From Streptosporangiaceae bacterium NEAU-GS5 (lineage in GTDB: Bacteria; Actinomycetota; Actinomycetes; Streptosporangiales; Streptosporangiaceae), in contig JAGFNW010000027.1 in the NCBI GenBank assembly GCA_017592665.1, positions 92,264 to 136,665 of the forward strand: a stretch of DNA of 44,402 bases, read 5' to 3'. The notes under the pieces were generated by a model, which was not told the DNA's origin, ran no database searches, and worked only from the letters and a program-made list of their open reading frames with translations. Of this stretch, positions 25,455 through 36,155 are shown in pieces. Within the stretch, counting starts at the first letter, position 1. Each line of letters starts with the position of its first letter. The position numbers and the translations under genes are program-made.

Positions 25455-27530
25455 ATGTCCGCCGATCTCTCCGCCGTCCCTCAACCCGAAGACCTTCCCC
25501 TTCCTCAAGAGCGCTTCCTCAATCGCGAGGAGAGCTGGCTGCAGTTCAACGAACGGGTGCTGGAGCTGGCCGAGGATCCGGCCACTCCGGTGCTCGAACG
25601 GGTCAGGTTCCTGGCGATCTTCTCAAGCAACTTGGACGAGTTCTTCCGAGTACGCGTGGCGGGCCTGAAACGGCGGATGGCGACAGGTCTGCTCCTTCGA
25701 ACGGTGAGCGGGCTCAAGCCGAGCGAGGAGCTGACCAAGATCGGCGCCGTCACCGACCGGCTGGCGCGCCGTCACGCTGCCTGCTACGCCGACCAGATCC
25801 GGCCCACCCTGGCCGCCGAAGGCATCGAGATCGTCCGCTGGGACGACCTCGAGCGCGACGAGCGCACGGCCATGCGCAAGCTGTTCCGCGAGCGGATCCG
25901 GCCGGTGCTGACCCCGCTCGCGGTCGACCCGGCCCACCCGTTTCCGTACATTTCTGGACTCAGCCTCAATCTGGCGGTCGTCGTGCGGAACCCGGCCAGC
26001 GGCAACACCGTGTTCGCGCGCGTCAAGGTGCCCTCGCAGCTGCCCCGGTTCGTGACGGCGTCCAAGGACCGGTTCGTGCCGCTCGAGGACGTGATCGCGG
26101 CCCACCTCGGCCAGCTGTTCAAAGGAATGGAGATCGTCCAGCACCACGTGTTCCGGGTGACCCGCAACGAGGACCTCGACGTGGACGAGGACGTCACCGA
26201 GAACCTGATGCAGGCCCTGGAGCAGCAGCTGCTCGACCGCAGGTTCGGGCCGGTCGTCCGCCTCGAGGTCGAGGACACGATCACCACCGAGGTGCTCGAC
26301 ACGCTGGTGGCCGAACTGGACGTGGCCGACCACGAGATCTACCGGCTGCCCGGCCCGCTGGATCTGACCGGCATGCACGCCATCGCCGACCTCGACCGCG
26401 GCGAGCTCAACTACAAGCCGTTCGTGCCGGCCGAGGCCATCCACGCCGAGGACGACATCTTCGCCGTGCTGCGTGAGAAGGACGTGCTGGTGCATCACCC
26501 GTACGACGCCTTCTCGACCAGCGTGCAGCGCTTCATCGAGCACGCGGCGGCCGACCCGCACGTCCTGGCGATCAAGCAGACGCTCTACCGGACCAGCGGC
26601 GACTCGCCGATCGTGGACGCCCTGATCGACGCCGCCGAGGCGGGCAAGCAGGTCGTGGTGGTCGTGGAGATCAAGGCGAGGTTCGACGAGAAGGCCAACA
26701 TCTCCTGGGCGCGCAAGCTGGAGAAGGCCGGCTGTCACGTCGTCTACGGGGTGCTCGGCCTGAAGACGCACTGCAAGCTGGCCCTGGTCGTACGCCAGGA
26801 GGCGGGCGGCGAGCTGCGCCGCTACTGCCACATCGGGACCGGGAACTACAACCCGAAGACGGCCCGGATGTACGAGGACTTCGGGCTGCTGACGGCCGAC
26901 CCCCTGGTGGGCGAGGACGTCACCGACCTGTTCATCCACCTGACCGGCTATTCGAACCACTCCGCGTACCGGCGGCTGCTGGTCGCGCCGCACTCGCTGC
27001 GCCACGGGCTGCTGGCGCGGATCGAACGGGAGGCCGCGCACTTCCGCGCCGGACGCCCCGCCAAGATCCGTATGAAGACCAACTCACTGGTCGACGAACC
27101 GATCATCGACGCCCTCTACCGGGCCTCACAGACGGGCGTGCCGATCGACCTTTGGGTCCGCGGCATCTGCACGCTCCGTCCTGGAATACCGGGTTTGTCG
27201 GAGACGATCCGGGTCAGAAGCCTGCTCGGCAGGTTCCTGGAACATTCACGTGTCTATGAGTTCGGAGGTGGACGGCGTCCGGAAATGTGGATCGGAAGCG
27301 CCGATCTGATGCGGCGCAACCTGGACCGCCGCGTAGAGGCCCTGGTCCGGGTGACGAGCACGCAGCATCGGGCCTATCTGTCCGAGCTGCTCGACAACGC
27401 CTTCTCCGACGATACCGACACCTGGTGGCTCAACTCCGACGGGCGCTGGACCCGGCATCGGGGCGAGCTCGACGTGCAACAACGCTTGATAGGGAGCCGC
27501 CGATGGCGGACAGCGGACGACTCCAAATGA
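25455..27530 (+). CDS. ppk1: Polyphosphate kinase 1
   Basis: Reversibly makes inorganic polyphosphate from ATP. It is 691 residues, the usual size. The N-terminal domain starts [20 protein letters not shown] and contains [20 protein letters not shown]. The catalytic core has [38 protein letters not shown], and the phospho-histidine region [20 protein letters not shown] with His459. The C-terminal phospholipase-D-like repeat has [14 protein letters not shown] and [18 protein letters not shown]. It overlaps the mutT1-like gene by 28 bp, and PHO-box-like repeats lie upstream. Confidence 0.97.
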   Translation: MSADLSAVPQPEDLPLPQERFLNREESWLQFNERVLELAEDPATPVLERVRFLAIFSSNLDEFFRVRVAGLKRRMATGLLLRTVSGLKPSEELTKIGAVTDRLARRHAACYADQIRPTLAAEGIEIVRWDDLERDERTAMRKLFRERIRPVLTPLAVDPAHPFPYISGLSLNLAVVVRNPASGNTVFARVKVPSQLPRFVTASKDRFVPLEDVIAAHLGQLFKGMEIVQHHVFRVTRNEDLDVDEDVTENLMQALEQQLLDRRFGPVVRLEVEDTITTEVLDTLVAELDVADHEIYRLPGPLDLTGMHAIADLDRGELNYKPFVPAEAIHAEDDIFAVLREKDVLVHHPYDAFSTSVQRFIEHAAADPHVLAIKQTLYRTSGDSPIVDALIDAAEAGKQVVVVVEIKARFDEKANISWARKLEKAGCHVVYGVLGLKTHCKLALVVRQEAGGELRRYCHIGTGNYNPKTARMYEDFGLLTADPLVGEDVTDLFIHLTGYSNHSAYRRLLVAPHSLRHGLLARIEREAAHFRAGRPAKIRMKTNSLVDEPIIDALYRASQTGVPIDLWVRGICTLRPGIPGLSETIRVRSLLGRFLEHSRVYEFGGGRRPEMWIGSADLMRRNLDRRVEALVRVTSTQHRAYLSELLDNAFSDDTDTWWLNSDGRWTRHRGELDVQQRLIGSRRWRTADDSK

Positions 27531-28399
27531 TGGAGCCCCGAACCGACCTGGTCCGAGCGGCCGGCGCCGTCATCTGGCGCGGCGCCGAGACCGCACCGGA
27601 AGTGGCCCTGGTCCACCGGCCGAAGTACGACGACTGGACCTTTCCCAAGGGCAAGCTCAAGCCCGGCGAGCATGTCATCAACGGCGCGTTGCGCGAGGTG
27701 AACGAGGAGACGGGCCTGTCGATCGTGCTCGGCCGCGCGCTGCCACCGATCCACTACCTGAAGGACGGCCGGCTCAAGCGGGTCGACTACTGGGCCGCTC
27801 GCGCGGTCGGTGAAGGCCCGATCATCTCGTGGGACGAGGTCGACTCGGTGCGGTGGTTCCCCATCGACGAGGCGCGCCGCCGTCTCTCGTACGAGTGGGA
27901 CGCGGGCCTGCTGCGGGCCCTCACCGCGGCGCCGCTCACCACCGTCCCGTTCATCTTCGTACGGCACGGCCAGGCCGGGTCGCGCCAGGAATGGCGGGGC
28001 GACGACGAGCGCCGCCCCCTCGATCCGATCGGCCAGGTCCAGGCCCAGATCCTGGCCGAGGTCCTGCAGGGCTACCGCCCCTCGCTACTGGTCAGCTCGT
28101 CCAGCAAACGCTGCTCGCAGACGCTCAAGCCGTACGCGGCGCAGCACGGCCTGGAGATCCGCAAGGAGCGGCTGCTGTCGGAGCCCGGCTACGACGCGCG
28201 GCAGACCCTTCGGCTGCTGCGCGAACTGCTGGACTCCGGCGAGCCGACCGTTCTCTGCGGCCACGGCAAGGTCCTGCCTGAGCTGCTCGACGCGGCCGGC
28301 GAGCAGCGGGTGGGCGGCACCCACCTGCGCAAGGGCGGGTTCGCCGTGGTCCACCGCGCGGGCGACCGCGTGATCAGCGTGGAGCGCTATGTGACGTAG
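27503..28399 (+). CDS. mutT1: MutT1-like Nudix hydrolase fused to a histidine phosphatase domain
   Basis: A two-domain protein of 298 residues. Residues ~15-145 are a Nudix domain with the box [20 protein letters not shown] (50-69, then TGL). Residues ~150-295 are a phosphoglycerate-mutase/SixA-like histidine phosphatase with FVRHGQAG at ~151 and [11 protein letters not shown] near 250. The same fusion, MutT1, lies next to ppk in mycobacteria and hydrolyses 8-oxo-(d)GTP and diadenosine polyphosphates. ATG 27503 has AGGGAG upstream and overlaps the end of ppk by 28 bp. It is convergent with the CYTH-CHAD gene with only 4 bp between stops. Confidence 0.9.
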   Translation: MADSGRLQMMEPRTDLVRAAGAVIWRGAETAPEVALVHRPKYDDWTFPKGKLKPGEHVINGALREVNEETGLSIVLGRALPPIHYLKDGRLKRVDYWAARAVGEGPIISWDEVDSVRWFPIDEARRRLSYEWDAGLLRALTAAPLTTVPFIFVRHGQAGSRQEWRGDDERRPLDPIGQVQAQILAEVLQGYRPSLLVSSSSKRCSQTLKPYAAQHGLEIRKERLLSEPGYDARQTLRLLRELLDSGEPTVLCGHGKVLPELLDAAGEQRVGGTHLRKGGFAVVHRAGDRVISVERYVT

Positions 28400-28403
28400 G
28401 AGC

Positions 28404-29864
28404 TCACGACGTGACCTTGGCCCAGACGTCGGGGAACTCGGCGTCGGCGCGCGCCGCTGTGGCGTGCTCGATGCCGGCCAGGACACCGTAGGTGAAGGTG
28501 TCCTCTCCGGCGGTCCGGGCCTTGGCCGCCTCGTCGGCCAGCAGCTCTTGGGCGACCACGCCATCCTGGTGCCTGCCGAGCACCTCCTGGACCGTCTCGG
28601 CGCGTTTGGCCTGGCCGCGCATGCCGACCGCCTCGGCCGTGTAGCGGGCGCGCTTGGCGGCCTTGCGCACGTCGTGCATGGCCAGCTGGCGCTCGCCGAG
28701 ATCCGGCAGCGCCTGCGCGCGGTCGTAGCGCTTGAGCACCCGCTTCCAGTCGCCTTCGACGATCTTCTCGAGGGCGTCGGCGTCCTTTCCGGCGAGTTTG
28801 GTGAAGGGCGGGTCGGCGACCAGCGCGTCCAGGGAATCGAGCAGCGCGTAGTAGCGCTCGCCCGACATGGCCTCGCGGATCCGGTCGTAGCCCTCGTCTT
28901 CGCGTGCCGCGAGGTCGTCTCCAAGCCGGCGGCGGATCGGGCCGACGATCAGGCTTTCGTCGAGGACGTCGAGGTGCTTGGCGAAGCGGGCGCGGATGAC
29001 CTCGAGGTCGCGCACCTCACCGAGGACCTCGCCCAGCCAGCGCAGCTCCTCCTGGATGGACTCGGTGCCCTCCAGCAGAGGCGCGAACGCCTTGAACGCG
29101 CTGCGCAGCCGCCTGCAGGCCACGCGCGCCTGGTGGACGGCGTCGTCCTCGGCCCTGCGCACCCGCGGATCCTGCGCCGACAGCGCCCTGACCTGCTGGG
29201 TCACGAAGCCGACCACGGTCGCACCGGCCGTGCCGGACTCGCCCTTCGGCTCGCCGGGCGCGGGCACTCGATCGCCGAGGAGCCGGCCGAGCTTGCTGGC
29301 CGCGTCCGCGGGGGCGGCGCCGGCCTTGCGCAGCCGCTTGGCCACCTGCTTCAGCACGGATTCGTCACCGTTGAGCAGCTCGGCCTCGACCTCGCGCCAG
29401 CGCTCGACCTGTGGCGTTTCGCCGGTCTGCGGAAGCACGGTGCCCTTGACCCGGTCGTCGGCCACCTCGACCAGCGGCTCGCCGTCGGAGTCGAACAGGC
29501 GCATGACGGCCCGCCGCGTGTCCAGCTCGGCGATCGGGCGCAACTTGGCGCCGCGGGTGTAGACCAGGACGAGTTCGGCCAGCTCGGGTGGGACCACCTT
29601 GGCGCTTCGGGTCAGCGGGTGGGTTATCTCGTTGCGTACGCCCTTGGACTTGGGCAGCTTGAGATGCCACCCGGCGTCGCTCCCGCCGCGCCTTCGGCGC
29701 AGGGTGATCCCTCGTGCGGCGAGCCGCAGGTCGGGCGTGTCGAAGTAAAGCGCGACAAGCTGATACTCCTTCGGCCCCACCACGCGGGCGACAGCGGACA
29801 GGTCAGGCATCGCGAAGTCGACCGGCACGTCGAACTTGTCCTCGATCTCCAGTGGCACAGGCAT
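28404..29864 (-). CDS. CYTH and CHAD domain protein (polyphosphate-associated)
   Basis: A 486-residue cytoplasmic protein. Residues 1-~195 form a CYTH (triphosphate tunnel) domain with the EIEDKF motif at the N-terminus, LVALYFDTPDLRLAARGITL and WHLKLPKSKGVRNEI. Residues ~220-485 form a CHAD helical domain, rich in conserved basic residues (AVHQARVACRRLRSAFKAF, HDVRKAAKRARYTAEA), which binds polyphosphate in characterised cases. The start is uncertain: ATG 29864 (AAGGAG close upstream), GTG 29858 (better spacing) or ATG 29888 (no ribosome site). Convergence with ppk1-mutT1 fits a role in polyphosphate binding or triphosphate hydrolysis. Confidence 0.9.
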   Translation of the reverse strand: MPVPLEIEDKFDVPVDFAMPDLSAVARVVGPKEYQLVALYFDTPDLRLAARGITLRRRRGGSDAGWHLKLPKSKGVRNEITHPLTRSAKVVPPELAELVLVYTRGAKLRPIAELDTRRAVMRLFDSDGEPLVEVADDRVKGTVLPQTGETPQVERWREVEAELLNGDESVLKQVAKRLRKAGAAPADAASKLGRLLGDRVPAPGEPKGESGTAGATVVGFVTQQVRALSAQDPRVRRAEDDAVHQARVACRRLRSAFKAFAPLLEGTESIQEELRWLGEVLGEVRDLEVIRARFAKHLDVLDESLIVGPIRRRLGDDLAAREDEGYDRIREAMSGERYYALLDSLDALVADPPFTKLAGKDADALEKIVEGDWKRVLKRYDRAQALPDLGERQLAMHDVRKAAKRARYTAEAVGMRGQAKRAETVQEVLGRHQDGVVAQELLADEAAKARTAGEDTFTYGVLAGIEHATAARADAEFPDVWAKVTS

Positions 29865-29911
29865 CGCTCCTTCGGATATTCCCGACATAATGCCACTTTG
29901 AGGGCCATTAG

Positions 29912-30274
29912 CTAGGGGGCGGGCTCCAGGAATTCGATGCGGTTTCCGACAGGATCCTGCGCGTAGCAGCGCCGATATCCGGGAAAAAGATCGTCTGGCG
30001 TGACGTCCACCCCCGCGTCGGTCAAGCGGGTGATCAATGCATCCAGGCTGAAGACGATGAAGGCGGGATGCGCCTTACGCGCCGGGCGAAAGTCGTCCTC
30101 GATGCCGAGATGCACCTCCACTCCTGACCCACGGAACCACACGCCACCGCGTTTGGCCAGCTCCAGCGGCTTGGCGACCTCGGCGAGCCCGAGCACGCCG
30201 CCGTAGAACGCCCGTAGCTCGGGCTCGCTTCCGGTGGGCGCGGCGAGCTGGACGTGGTGAATGGCGGAGATCAT
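29912..30274 (-). CDS. VOC (glyoxalase/bleomycin resistance) family protein
   Basis: A small metal-dependent lyase or dioxygenase-fold protein of 120 residues. It has the two-repeat VOC pattern: IHHVQLAAPTGSEPELRAFY at the start, FIVFSLDALITRLTDAGVDV in the middle, and CYAQDPVGNRIEFLEP at the end, with the usual His5-6 and Glu metal ligands. ATG 30274 overlaps the tam stop (ATGA), so it is co-translated with tam. The substrate is unknown; it could detoxify a by-product or simply share regulation with tam. Confidence 0.87.
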   Translation of the reverse strand: MISAIHHVQLAAPTGSEPELRAFYGGVLGLAEVAKPLELAKRGGVWFRGSGVEVHLGIEDDFRPARKAHPAFIVFSLDALITRLTDAGVDVTPDDLFPGYRRCYAQDPVGNRIEFLEPAP

Positions 30275-31041
30275 TTGATTTTCCGGCCTACTTTTCGGGC
30301 TACGACGAAGACCCGGCGGAACGGGAAAGGCGTGCCGTACGGGCGGGCAGGATAGGCCTCGTCCAGCATCCGCCCGCAGTCGGCGAGAAATTCGGCCTGC
30401 TGCTCGGGAGTGAGCCGGTCGAGCATGGGCCGCAGCGCCGTGCCCTTGACCCATTCGAGCACCGATCCCGGGAGCAGGTGGACGTAGGTGGTCTCCCACG
30501 CGTCCACGGCGCATCCGAGCGCGGTCAGCCGGCCGTGGTAGTCGATCGGATCGCCGACCGGGGCGTCCCTGACCGTGTCGGCCAGCTCTTCCTTCCAGCG
30601 CGTACGGCACAGCTCGCGGATGATCCGGTGACTCGGCGCGTCGAAGTTGCCCGGCACCTGGAAGGCCAGCCAGCCGTCCGCCGGCAGCCAGGAGACCCAG
30701 TGCTCCAGCAGGTCACGGTGCTCGGGCACCCATTGGAGCAGCGCGTTGGACACGATGACGTCGGGCTCGCCCCGCCAGTCGCGCGCGTCCTGGACGGCGA
30801 AGCTCAGCCGGTCGCCGGCCGGTGCCTTGGCGATCATCGCGGCGGACGAGTCGACGCCGCGGATGCGGGCCTCCGGCCAGCGCTCGGCCAGCGTGGCGGT
30901 CAGCTCGCCCGTGCCGCAGCCGAGGTCGACCACCTCACCAGGATTCTCGGCGGCGACGCGGCCGACGAGCTCGAAGAACGGCCGAGATCGCTCGTCGGCA
31001 TAGCGGGTGTAGACGTTAGGATCCCAAATATCTCTCGACAT
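30271..31041 (-). CDS. tam: Trans-aconitate 2-methyltransferase
   Basis: A SAM-dependent methyltransferase of 256 residues that methylates trans-aconitate, a spontaneous isomer of the TCA intermediate cis-aconitate that inhibits aconitase. Features: IWDPNVYTRYADERSRPFFEL at the start, the SAM motif EVVDLGCGTGELTATLAERW, GVDSSAAMIAKA, and VSNALLQWVPEHRDLL. ATG 31041 gives the canonical MSRDIWDP start; the longer frame to 31059 would run into the operator. It is divergent from a TamR-like MarR gene across 56 bp with two palindromes. Confidence 0.93.
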   Translation of the reverse strand: MSRDIWDPNVYTRYADERSRPFFELVGRVAAENPGEVVDLGCGTGELTATLAERWPEARIRGVDSSAAMIAKAPAGDRLSFAVQDARDWRGEPDVIVSNALLQWVPEHRDLLEHWVSWLPADGWLAFQVPGNFDAPSHRIIRELCRTRWKEELADTVRDAPVGDPIDYHGRLTALGCAVDAWETTYVHLLPGSVLEWVKGTALRPMLDRLTPEQQAEFLADCGRMLDEAYPARPYGTPFPFRRVFVVARKVGRKIK

Positions 31042-31049
31042 AAAGATAA

Positions 31050-31082
31050 TTGATATCAAGATAGATGTCTCGACGTCAAGAC
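31050..31082. promoter_or_regulatory. Two TamR-type operators between tam and tamR
   Basis: TTGATATCAA (31050-31059) is a perfect palindrome. GTCTCGACGTCAAGAC (31067-31082) is a palindrome with one mismatched pair. Their centres are 20 bp apart, about two helical turns, and both carry a TTGA/TCAA-type half-site. They cover the divergent promoters, as expected for joint repression of tam and the regulator. Confidence 0.65.
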
Positions 31083-31097
31083 AGCTAGACTGTCGGG

Positions 31098-31625
31098 ATG
31101 AGCCTCCCGAGCGACGAGGTGGATCGGCTGGTCGCGGCCTGGCAACAAGAACGCCCCGACCTCGACGTCACCCCACTTCAGGTGCTGAGCCGCGTGTCGC
31201 GGCTGAGCCGCCACCTGGAGCGCGCCCGCCGGGCGGCCTTCGCCGAGCACGCCCTGGAGCCATGGGAGTTCGACGTGCTCACGGCGCTGCGCCGATCGGG
31301 TGAGCCCTTCGAGCTGAGCCCGGGGGCGCTACTACGGGCGACTTTGGTGACCTCCGGCACGATGACCAATCGCATCGACCGGCTCGCCGCCGCCGGGCTG
31401 GTCCAGCGCCGCCCTGATCCCGAGGATCGAAGGGGCGTGCTGGTCCGGCTGACCGGCCGGGGCCTCGACCGGGTCGACGGCGCCTTCACCGACCTGCTGC
31501 GGCGCGAGCGACAGTTGCTGAGCGGGCTCGGCGAGCAGGAGCAGGAAGCCCTCGCCGACCTGCTGCGACGGCTGCTCGTGCCCTTCGACTCCAGCAACGG
31601 CCACCCGCTGGTCACCGACATCTAA
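31098..31625 (+). CDS. tamR: TamR-like MarR-family regulator
   Basis: A 175-residue winged-helix dimeric repressor. The N-terminus has the extra helix of the urate/TamR subgroup (VAAWQQERPDLDVTPLQVLS then RVSRLSRHLERAR). The DNA-binding part contains LSPGALLRATLVTSGTMTNR and the wing VQRRPDPEDRRGVLVRLTGRG. In Streptomyces coelicolor, TamR represses the divergent tam gene and is released by trans-aconitate, citrate and related acids. The same gene pair and operator layout are seen here, so the same role is inferred. ATG 31098 lies 7 nt after TAGACT, compatible with a leaderless mRNA. Confidence 0.88.
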   Translation: MSLPSDEVDRLVAAWQQERPDLDVTPLQVLSRVSRLSRHLERARRAAFAEHALEPWEFDVLTALRRSGEPFELSPGALLRATLVTSGTMTNRIDRLAAAGLVQRRPDPEDRRGVLVRLTGRGLDRVDGAFTDLLRRERQLLSGLGEQEQEALADLLRRLLVPFDSSNGHPLVTDI

Positions 31626-31645
31626 GACAAGCCCCTCGACTCCCC

Positions 31646-31785
31646 GCTTGGTCACTCGCTGGGCCAGGCAGGCCATCACGGCTGGTCACACGCCGCGCCA
31701 AAGCCATCGCGGTTGATCACTCGCTGAGCCAGGCAGGCCATCACGGCTGGTCACACGCCGACCCAGGCCACGCCAACACGGCTGA

Positions 31786-31795
<10 letters not shown>
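31646..31795. repeat. Tandem repeats at the 3' end of the ABC-F gene
   Basis: Five copies of a ~31-35-bp unit with the plus-strand core GGCTGGTCACACGCCG, at offsets 34, 31, 34 and 35 bp. A higher-order 65-bp duplication gives two 44-bp blocks (31652-31695 and 31717-31760) with one mismatch. The rightmost copy contains the ABC-F stop codon. Apart from the repeats the MarR to ABC-F gap (31626-31785) holds nothing else visible. Confidence 0.85.
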
Positions 31796-33600
<1,805 letters not shown>

Positions 33601-33604
33601 GGCC

Positions 33605-34504
33605 CTATGAGCCTACCGTTGCTCCAGGCACTGGACCGTCGCCGATGACCGCCGCCCGGCAAACCCCGGCCGCCGTGAGCGAGACGGCCAGCTCCGCCGC
33701 GTGCTCGGGCGAACGGGCCAGGAAGGCACAGGTAGGCCCGGAGCCGGACACGATGCCGCCCAGAGCCTCATGGCCCGCTTCGAGCGTGCGGGCCAGGGAT
33801 CGGCGCAACATGATGGCGGCCGGCTGCAGGTCGTTGGAAATGGCCTTGCCGAGCCGTACGGAATCGCCGTCGCGGAGCGCGGCCAGCAGATCTTCGCTGG
33901 GCTCGGGCCAGCCGACGCGCATGCCCGTCGCTTCGCGCATCCGGTCGCACTCGCGGTACACCTTCGGCGTCGACAGGCCACCGTCGGCCAGCGCGAAGAC
34001 CCAGTGGAAGACGCCACCGACCTCGAGCGGGGTGAGCTTCTCACCCCGGCCGGTGCCCACGGCGGTGCCGCCGAGCAGCGCGAACGGCACGTCGCTGCCG
34101 AGGTCGGCGGCGATCTCCATGAGGTCGTCGCGGGACAGCCCGAGACCCCACAGCTCGTTGCAGGCCACAAGCGCGGCCGCCGCGTCGGCGCTGCCCCCGG
34201 CCATGCCTCCGGCCACGGGAATGTTCTTGCGGATGAGCAGCGAGGCCCCGTAGGGCCGGCCGGCGTGGGTGGCGAGCGCGTGGGCGGCCCGGACGGCGAG
34301 GTTGTCGCCGCCGTCCGGCACCTGATCGGCGCCGTGCCCCTCGACGCGCACGGTCAGAGCCGTGCCCTCGGACGCCACGATCTCATCGAAGATCGACACG
34401 GCGTGGAAGACATTGACCAGGTCGTGGTAGCCGTCGTCACGGATCGGGCCGACGGCCAGCTGCAGGTTGACCTTGGCGGGCACCCGTACGGTCACAGAGG
34501 TCAC
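33605..34504 (-). CDS. ispE: 4-diphosphocytidyl-2-C-methyl-D-erythritol kinase
   Basis: A GHMP kinase of the MEP isoprenoid pathway that phosphorylates CDP-methylerythritol; the products include the undecaprenyl carrier used for cell-wall and polysaccharide synthesis. It has 299 residues with RVPAKVNLQLAVG at the N-terminus, the ATP-binding IPVAGGMAGGSADAAAAL (~90-107), and the C-terminal GIVSGSGPTCAF. GTG 34504 is selected to give the conserved N-terminus; the frame is open further upstream, and no strong ribosome site is seen. It follows the conserved actinobacterial order rpfB-ksgA-ispE, but here a divergent small gene separates ksgA and ispE. Confidence 0.94.
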   Translation of the reverse strand: MTSVTVRVPAKVNLQLAVGPIRDDGYHDLVNVFHAVSIFDEIVASEGTALTVRVEGHGADQVPDGGDNLAVRAAHALATHAGRPYGASLLIRKNIPVAGGMAGGSADAAAALVACNELWGLGLSRDDLMEIAADLGSDVPFALLGGTAVGTGRGEKLTPLEVGGVFHWVFALADGGLSTPKVYRECDRMREATGMRVGWPEPSEDLLAALRDGDSVRLGKAISNDLQPAAIMLRRSLARTLEAGHEALGGIVSGSGPTCAFLARSPEHAAELAVSLTAAGVCRAAVIGDGPVPGATVGS

Positions 34505-34643
34505 GAGGTCCGATCGTAACGTGGGCCGCCTGCCGGCACGTACGGCGAACTGCGCAAACGGGGTGTCGGCGGAACGCGGAAAGTTATCCACAGGGTGGTC
34601 TGAGGGGGATGCGGAGGTGTGCCACGATCGGCGGGTGAGACGA

Positions 34644-35123
34644 ATGCGGTGGATCACATGGCTGGCGCTCGCGCTGGCGTTGACGGCGACGATCGGCGCC
34701 GGGAGGGCAGGCGGCGGCATGCTGGACGGCTTCGAGATCGGTCATGTGCCCGGCGGCGTGGGCGCGACCGTGTCCGACTTCTCCTATGAATGGGAGGACG
34801 TGGCGTTCGCGTCCCGCGTGTGGGAGCACGCGACACCCGATGGCGGGCACGCGGTCGACCTGACGGTCATCGTCCTTCGCGGCGACCGATTGACGGACGC
34901 CGATGCGCTGCGCGACTTCCTCGCGGCCTATCACGAGTGCGACCCGGCCACCTGGCGGCCGACCCAGATCGGTAACTGGCCCGGATTCATGTCGGACAAC
35001 CAGCTGTTCTGGCTGGTCCAGCCAGGCGTCGCGGTCGACGTCCGCGCCGACCCCGGCCGTTTCCGTATCCACGATCTCCTCGCCGCGGCCACCTCGATCC
35101 GCCCAGCCCCATCACATGACTGA
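34644..35123 (+). CDS. Small exported protein of unknown function
   Basis: I do not recognise this family. It has 159 residues: a signal peptide or N-terminal membrane anchor (WITWLALALALTATIGAGRA), then a mixed alpha/beta domain with GFEIGHVPGGVGATVSDFSY, EWEDVAFASRVWEH, a single cysteine in YHECDPATWRP, and WLVQPGVAVDVRADP. There is no lipobox. ATG 34644 is preferred (GGTGAG about 5 nt upstream); GTG 34635 is an alternative. The frame opens at 34467 but the signal peptide argues against that. The last residues and stop lie inside the 42-bp tandem repeat shared with the ksgA end. It sits between ispE and ksgA, an insertion in the usual gene order. Confidence 0.7.
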   Translation: MRWITWLALALALTATIGAGRAGGGMLDGFEIGHVPGGVGATVSDFSYEWEDVAFASRVWEHATPDGGHAVDLTVIVLRGDRLTDADALRDFLAAYHECDPATWRPTQIGNWPGFMSDNQLFWLVQPGVAVDVRADPGRFRIHDLLAAATSIRPAPSHD

Positions 35124-35217
35124 GCAGGCGCCACGGCCATCCACCCAACCCCGTCACATGGTCGAGCATGCGCCACGACGATCCACCCGACCCCATCACA
35201 TGGTCGAGCGAGCGGCC
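35097..35217. repeat. 42-bp tandem repeats over the 3' ends of ksgA and the exported-protein gene
   Basis: Three units with exact 42-bp period: 35097-35138, 35139-35180 and 35181 to about 35217, roughly 80-85% alike. Each carries CACATG, which on the minus strand reads ATGTGA in the ksgA frame, so three in-frame stop codons follow each other. Unit 1 contains the stop of the plus-strand gene and unit 3 that of ksgA. Confidence 0.85.
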
Positions 35218-36047
35218 TCCGCGATACGGGCGAAGTCGTGGATGGCCAGTTGCTCACCCCGCGTCGAGGGCGCGATGCCGGCCTTGACCAGAGCCTCCTC
35301 GGCCGCGGCCGGCGATCCGGCCCAGCCGGCGAGCGCGGCGCGTAGCGTCTTGCGCCGCTGGGCGAAGGCGGCGTCGATGACCGCGAAGACCTCCTGCCGG
35401 GTCGCCGTCGTCGTAGGCGGATCCCGGCGGTCGAGCGAGACCAGGCCGGAGTCGACGTTCGGCGCGGGCCAGAACACGTTGCGGCCGACCGGGCCCGCCC
35501 GGCGCACGTCGGCATACCAGGCCGCCTTGACCGACGGCACGCCATATGTCCTGGATCCGGGCGGCGCGGCCAGCCGGTCGGCCACCTCCGCCTGGACCAT
35601 GACGAGCCCGCGCCGCAGCGTCGGCAGCACCTCCAGCAAGTGCAGCACCACCGGCACCGACACGTTGTACGGAAGATTCGCCACGAGCACTGTTGGCCGC
35701 GCATCCAGGTCATCCAGACCGACCTTCAGCGCGTCGGCCTGGACGACTGAGAGCTTTGAGGCGTATTCAGGTGCCATGTCCTGGATCGTCGACGGCAGTT
35801 GTGCCGCGAGGACCGGGTCGATCTCTACCGCGACGACCCGAGCCACCTCCGGCAGCAGCGCCAGCGTGAGCGAACCCAGTCCAGGACCGACTTCAATAGC
35901 GATATCGTCCGATGCGACCCCGGCGACACGGACGATCCGGCGTACAGTTCCACCGTCGATCACGAAGTTCTGCCCGAGCTTCTTGGTCGGCCGGATGGCC
36001 AACCGTTCCGCCAAAGCGCGCACTTCTACCGGCCCGAGCAGACTCAT
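35196..36047 (-). CDS. ksgA: 16S rRNA (adenine1518-N6/adenine1519-N6)-dimethyltransferase
   Basis: Dimethylates two adjacent adenines in helix 45 of 16S rRNA and acts in 30S maturation. The 283-residue protein has [18 protein letters not shown], the SAM motif [23 protein letters not shown], and the [15 protein letters not shown] catalytic motif. Its C-terminal RNA-binding helices include [23 protein letters not shown] 36047 gives the usual start; the longer frame overlaps the divergent kinase. The C-terminus ends within the 42-bp tandem repeat. Confidence 0.95.
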   Translation of the reverse strand: MSLLGPVEVRALAERLAIRPTKKLGQNFVIDGGTVRRIVRVAGVASDDIAIEVGPGLGSLTLALLPEVARVVAVEIDPVLAAQLPSTIQDMAPEYASKLSVVQADALKVGLDDLDARPTVLVANLPYNVSVPVVLHLLEVLPTLRRGLVMVQAEVADRLAAPPGSRTYGVPSVKAAWYADVRRAGPVGRNVFWPAPNVDSGLVSLDRRDPPTTTATRQEVFAVIDAAFAQRRKTLRAALAGWAGSPAAAEEALVKAGIAPSTRGEQLAIHDFARIAEAARSTM

Positions 36048-36155
36048 GTCTTCCAGTGTCGGGCATCGAAGGTGTCGAATTACCTGTAGTCCCCTCGAGC
36101 ACCCCATCCATCCTGGGTCCGGCGTCGAACACTCCATGGAGGAAGGGAGCCCGTA

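Noticed and set aside
34584-34592. TTATCCACA, a perfect DnaA box
   Set aside because: It is a single site between ispE and a small gene, without the cluster, AT-rich region or dnaA/dnaN genes expected of an origin.
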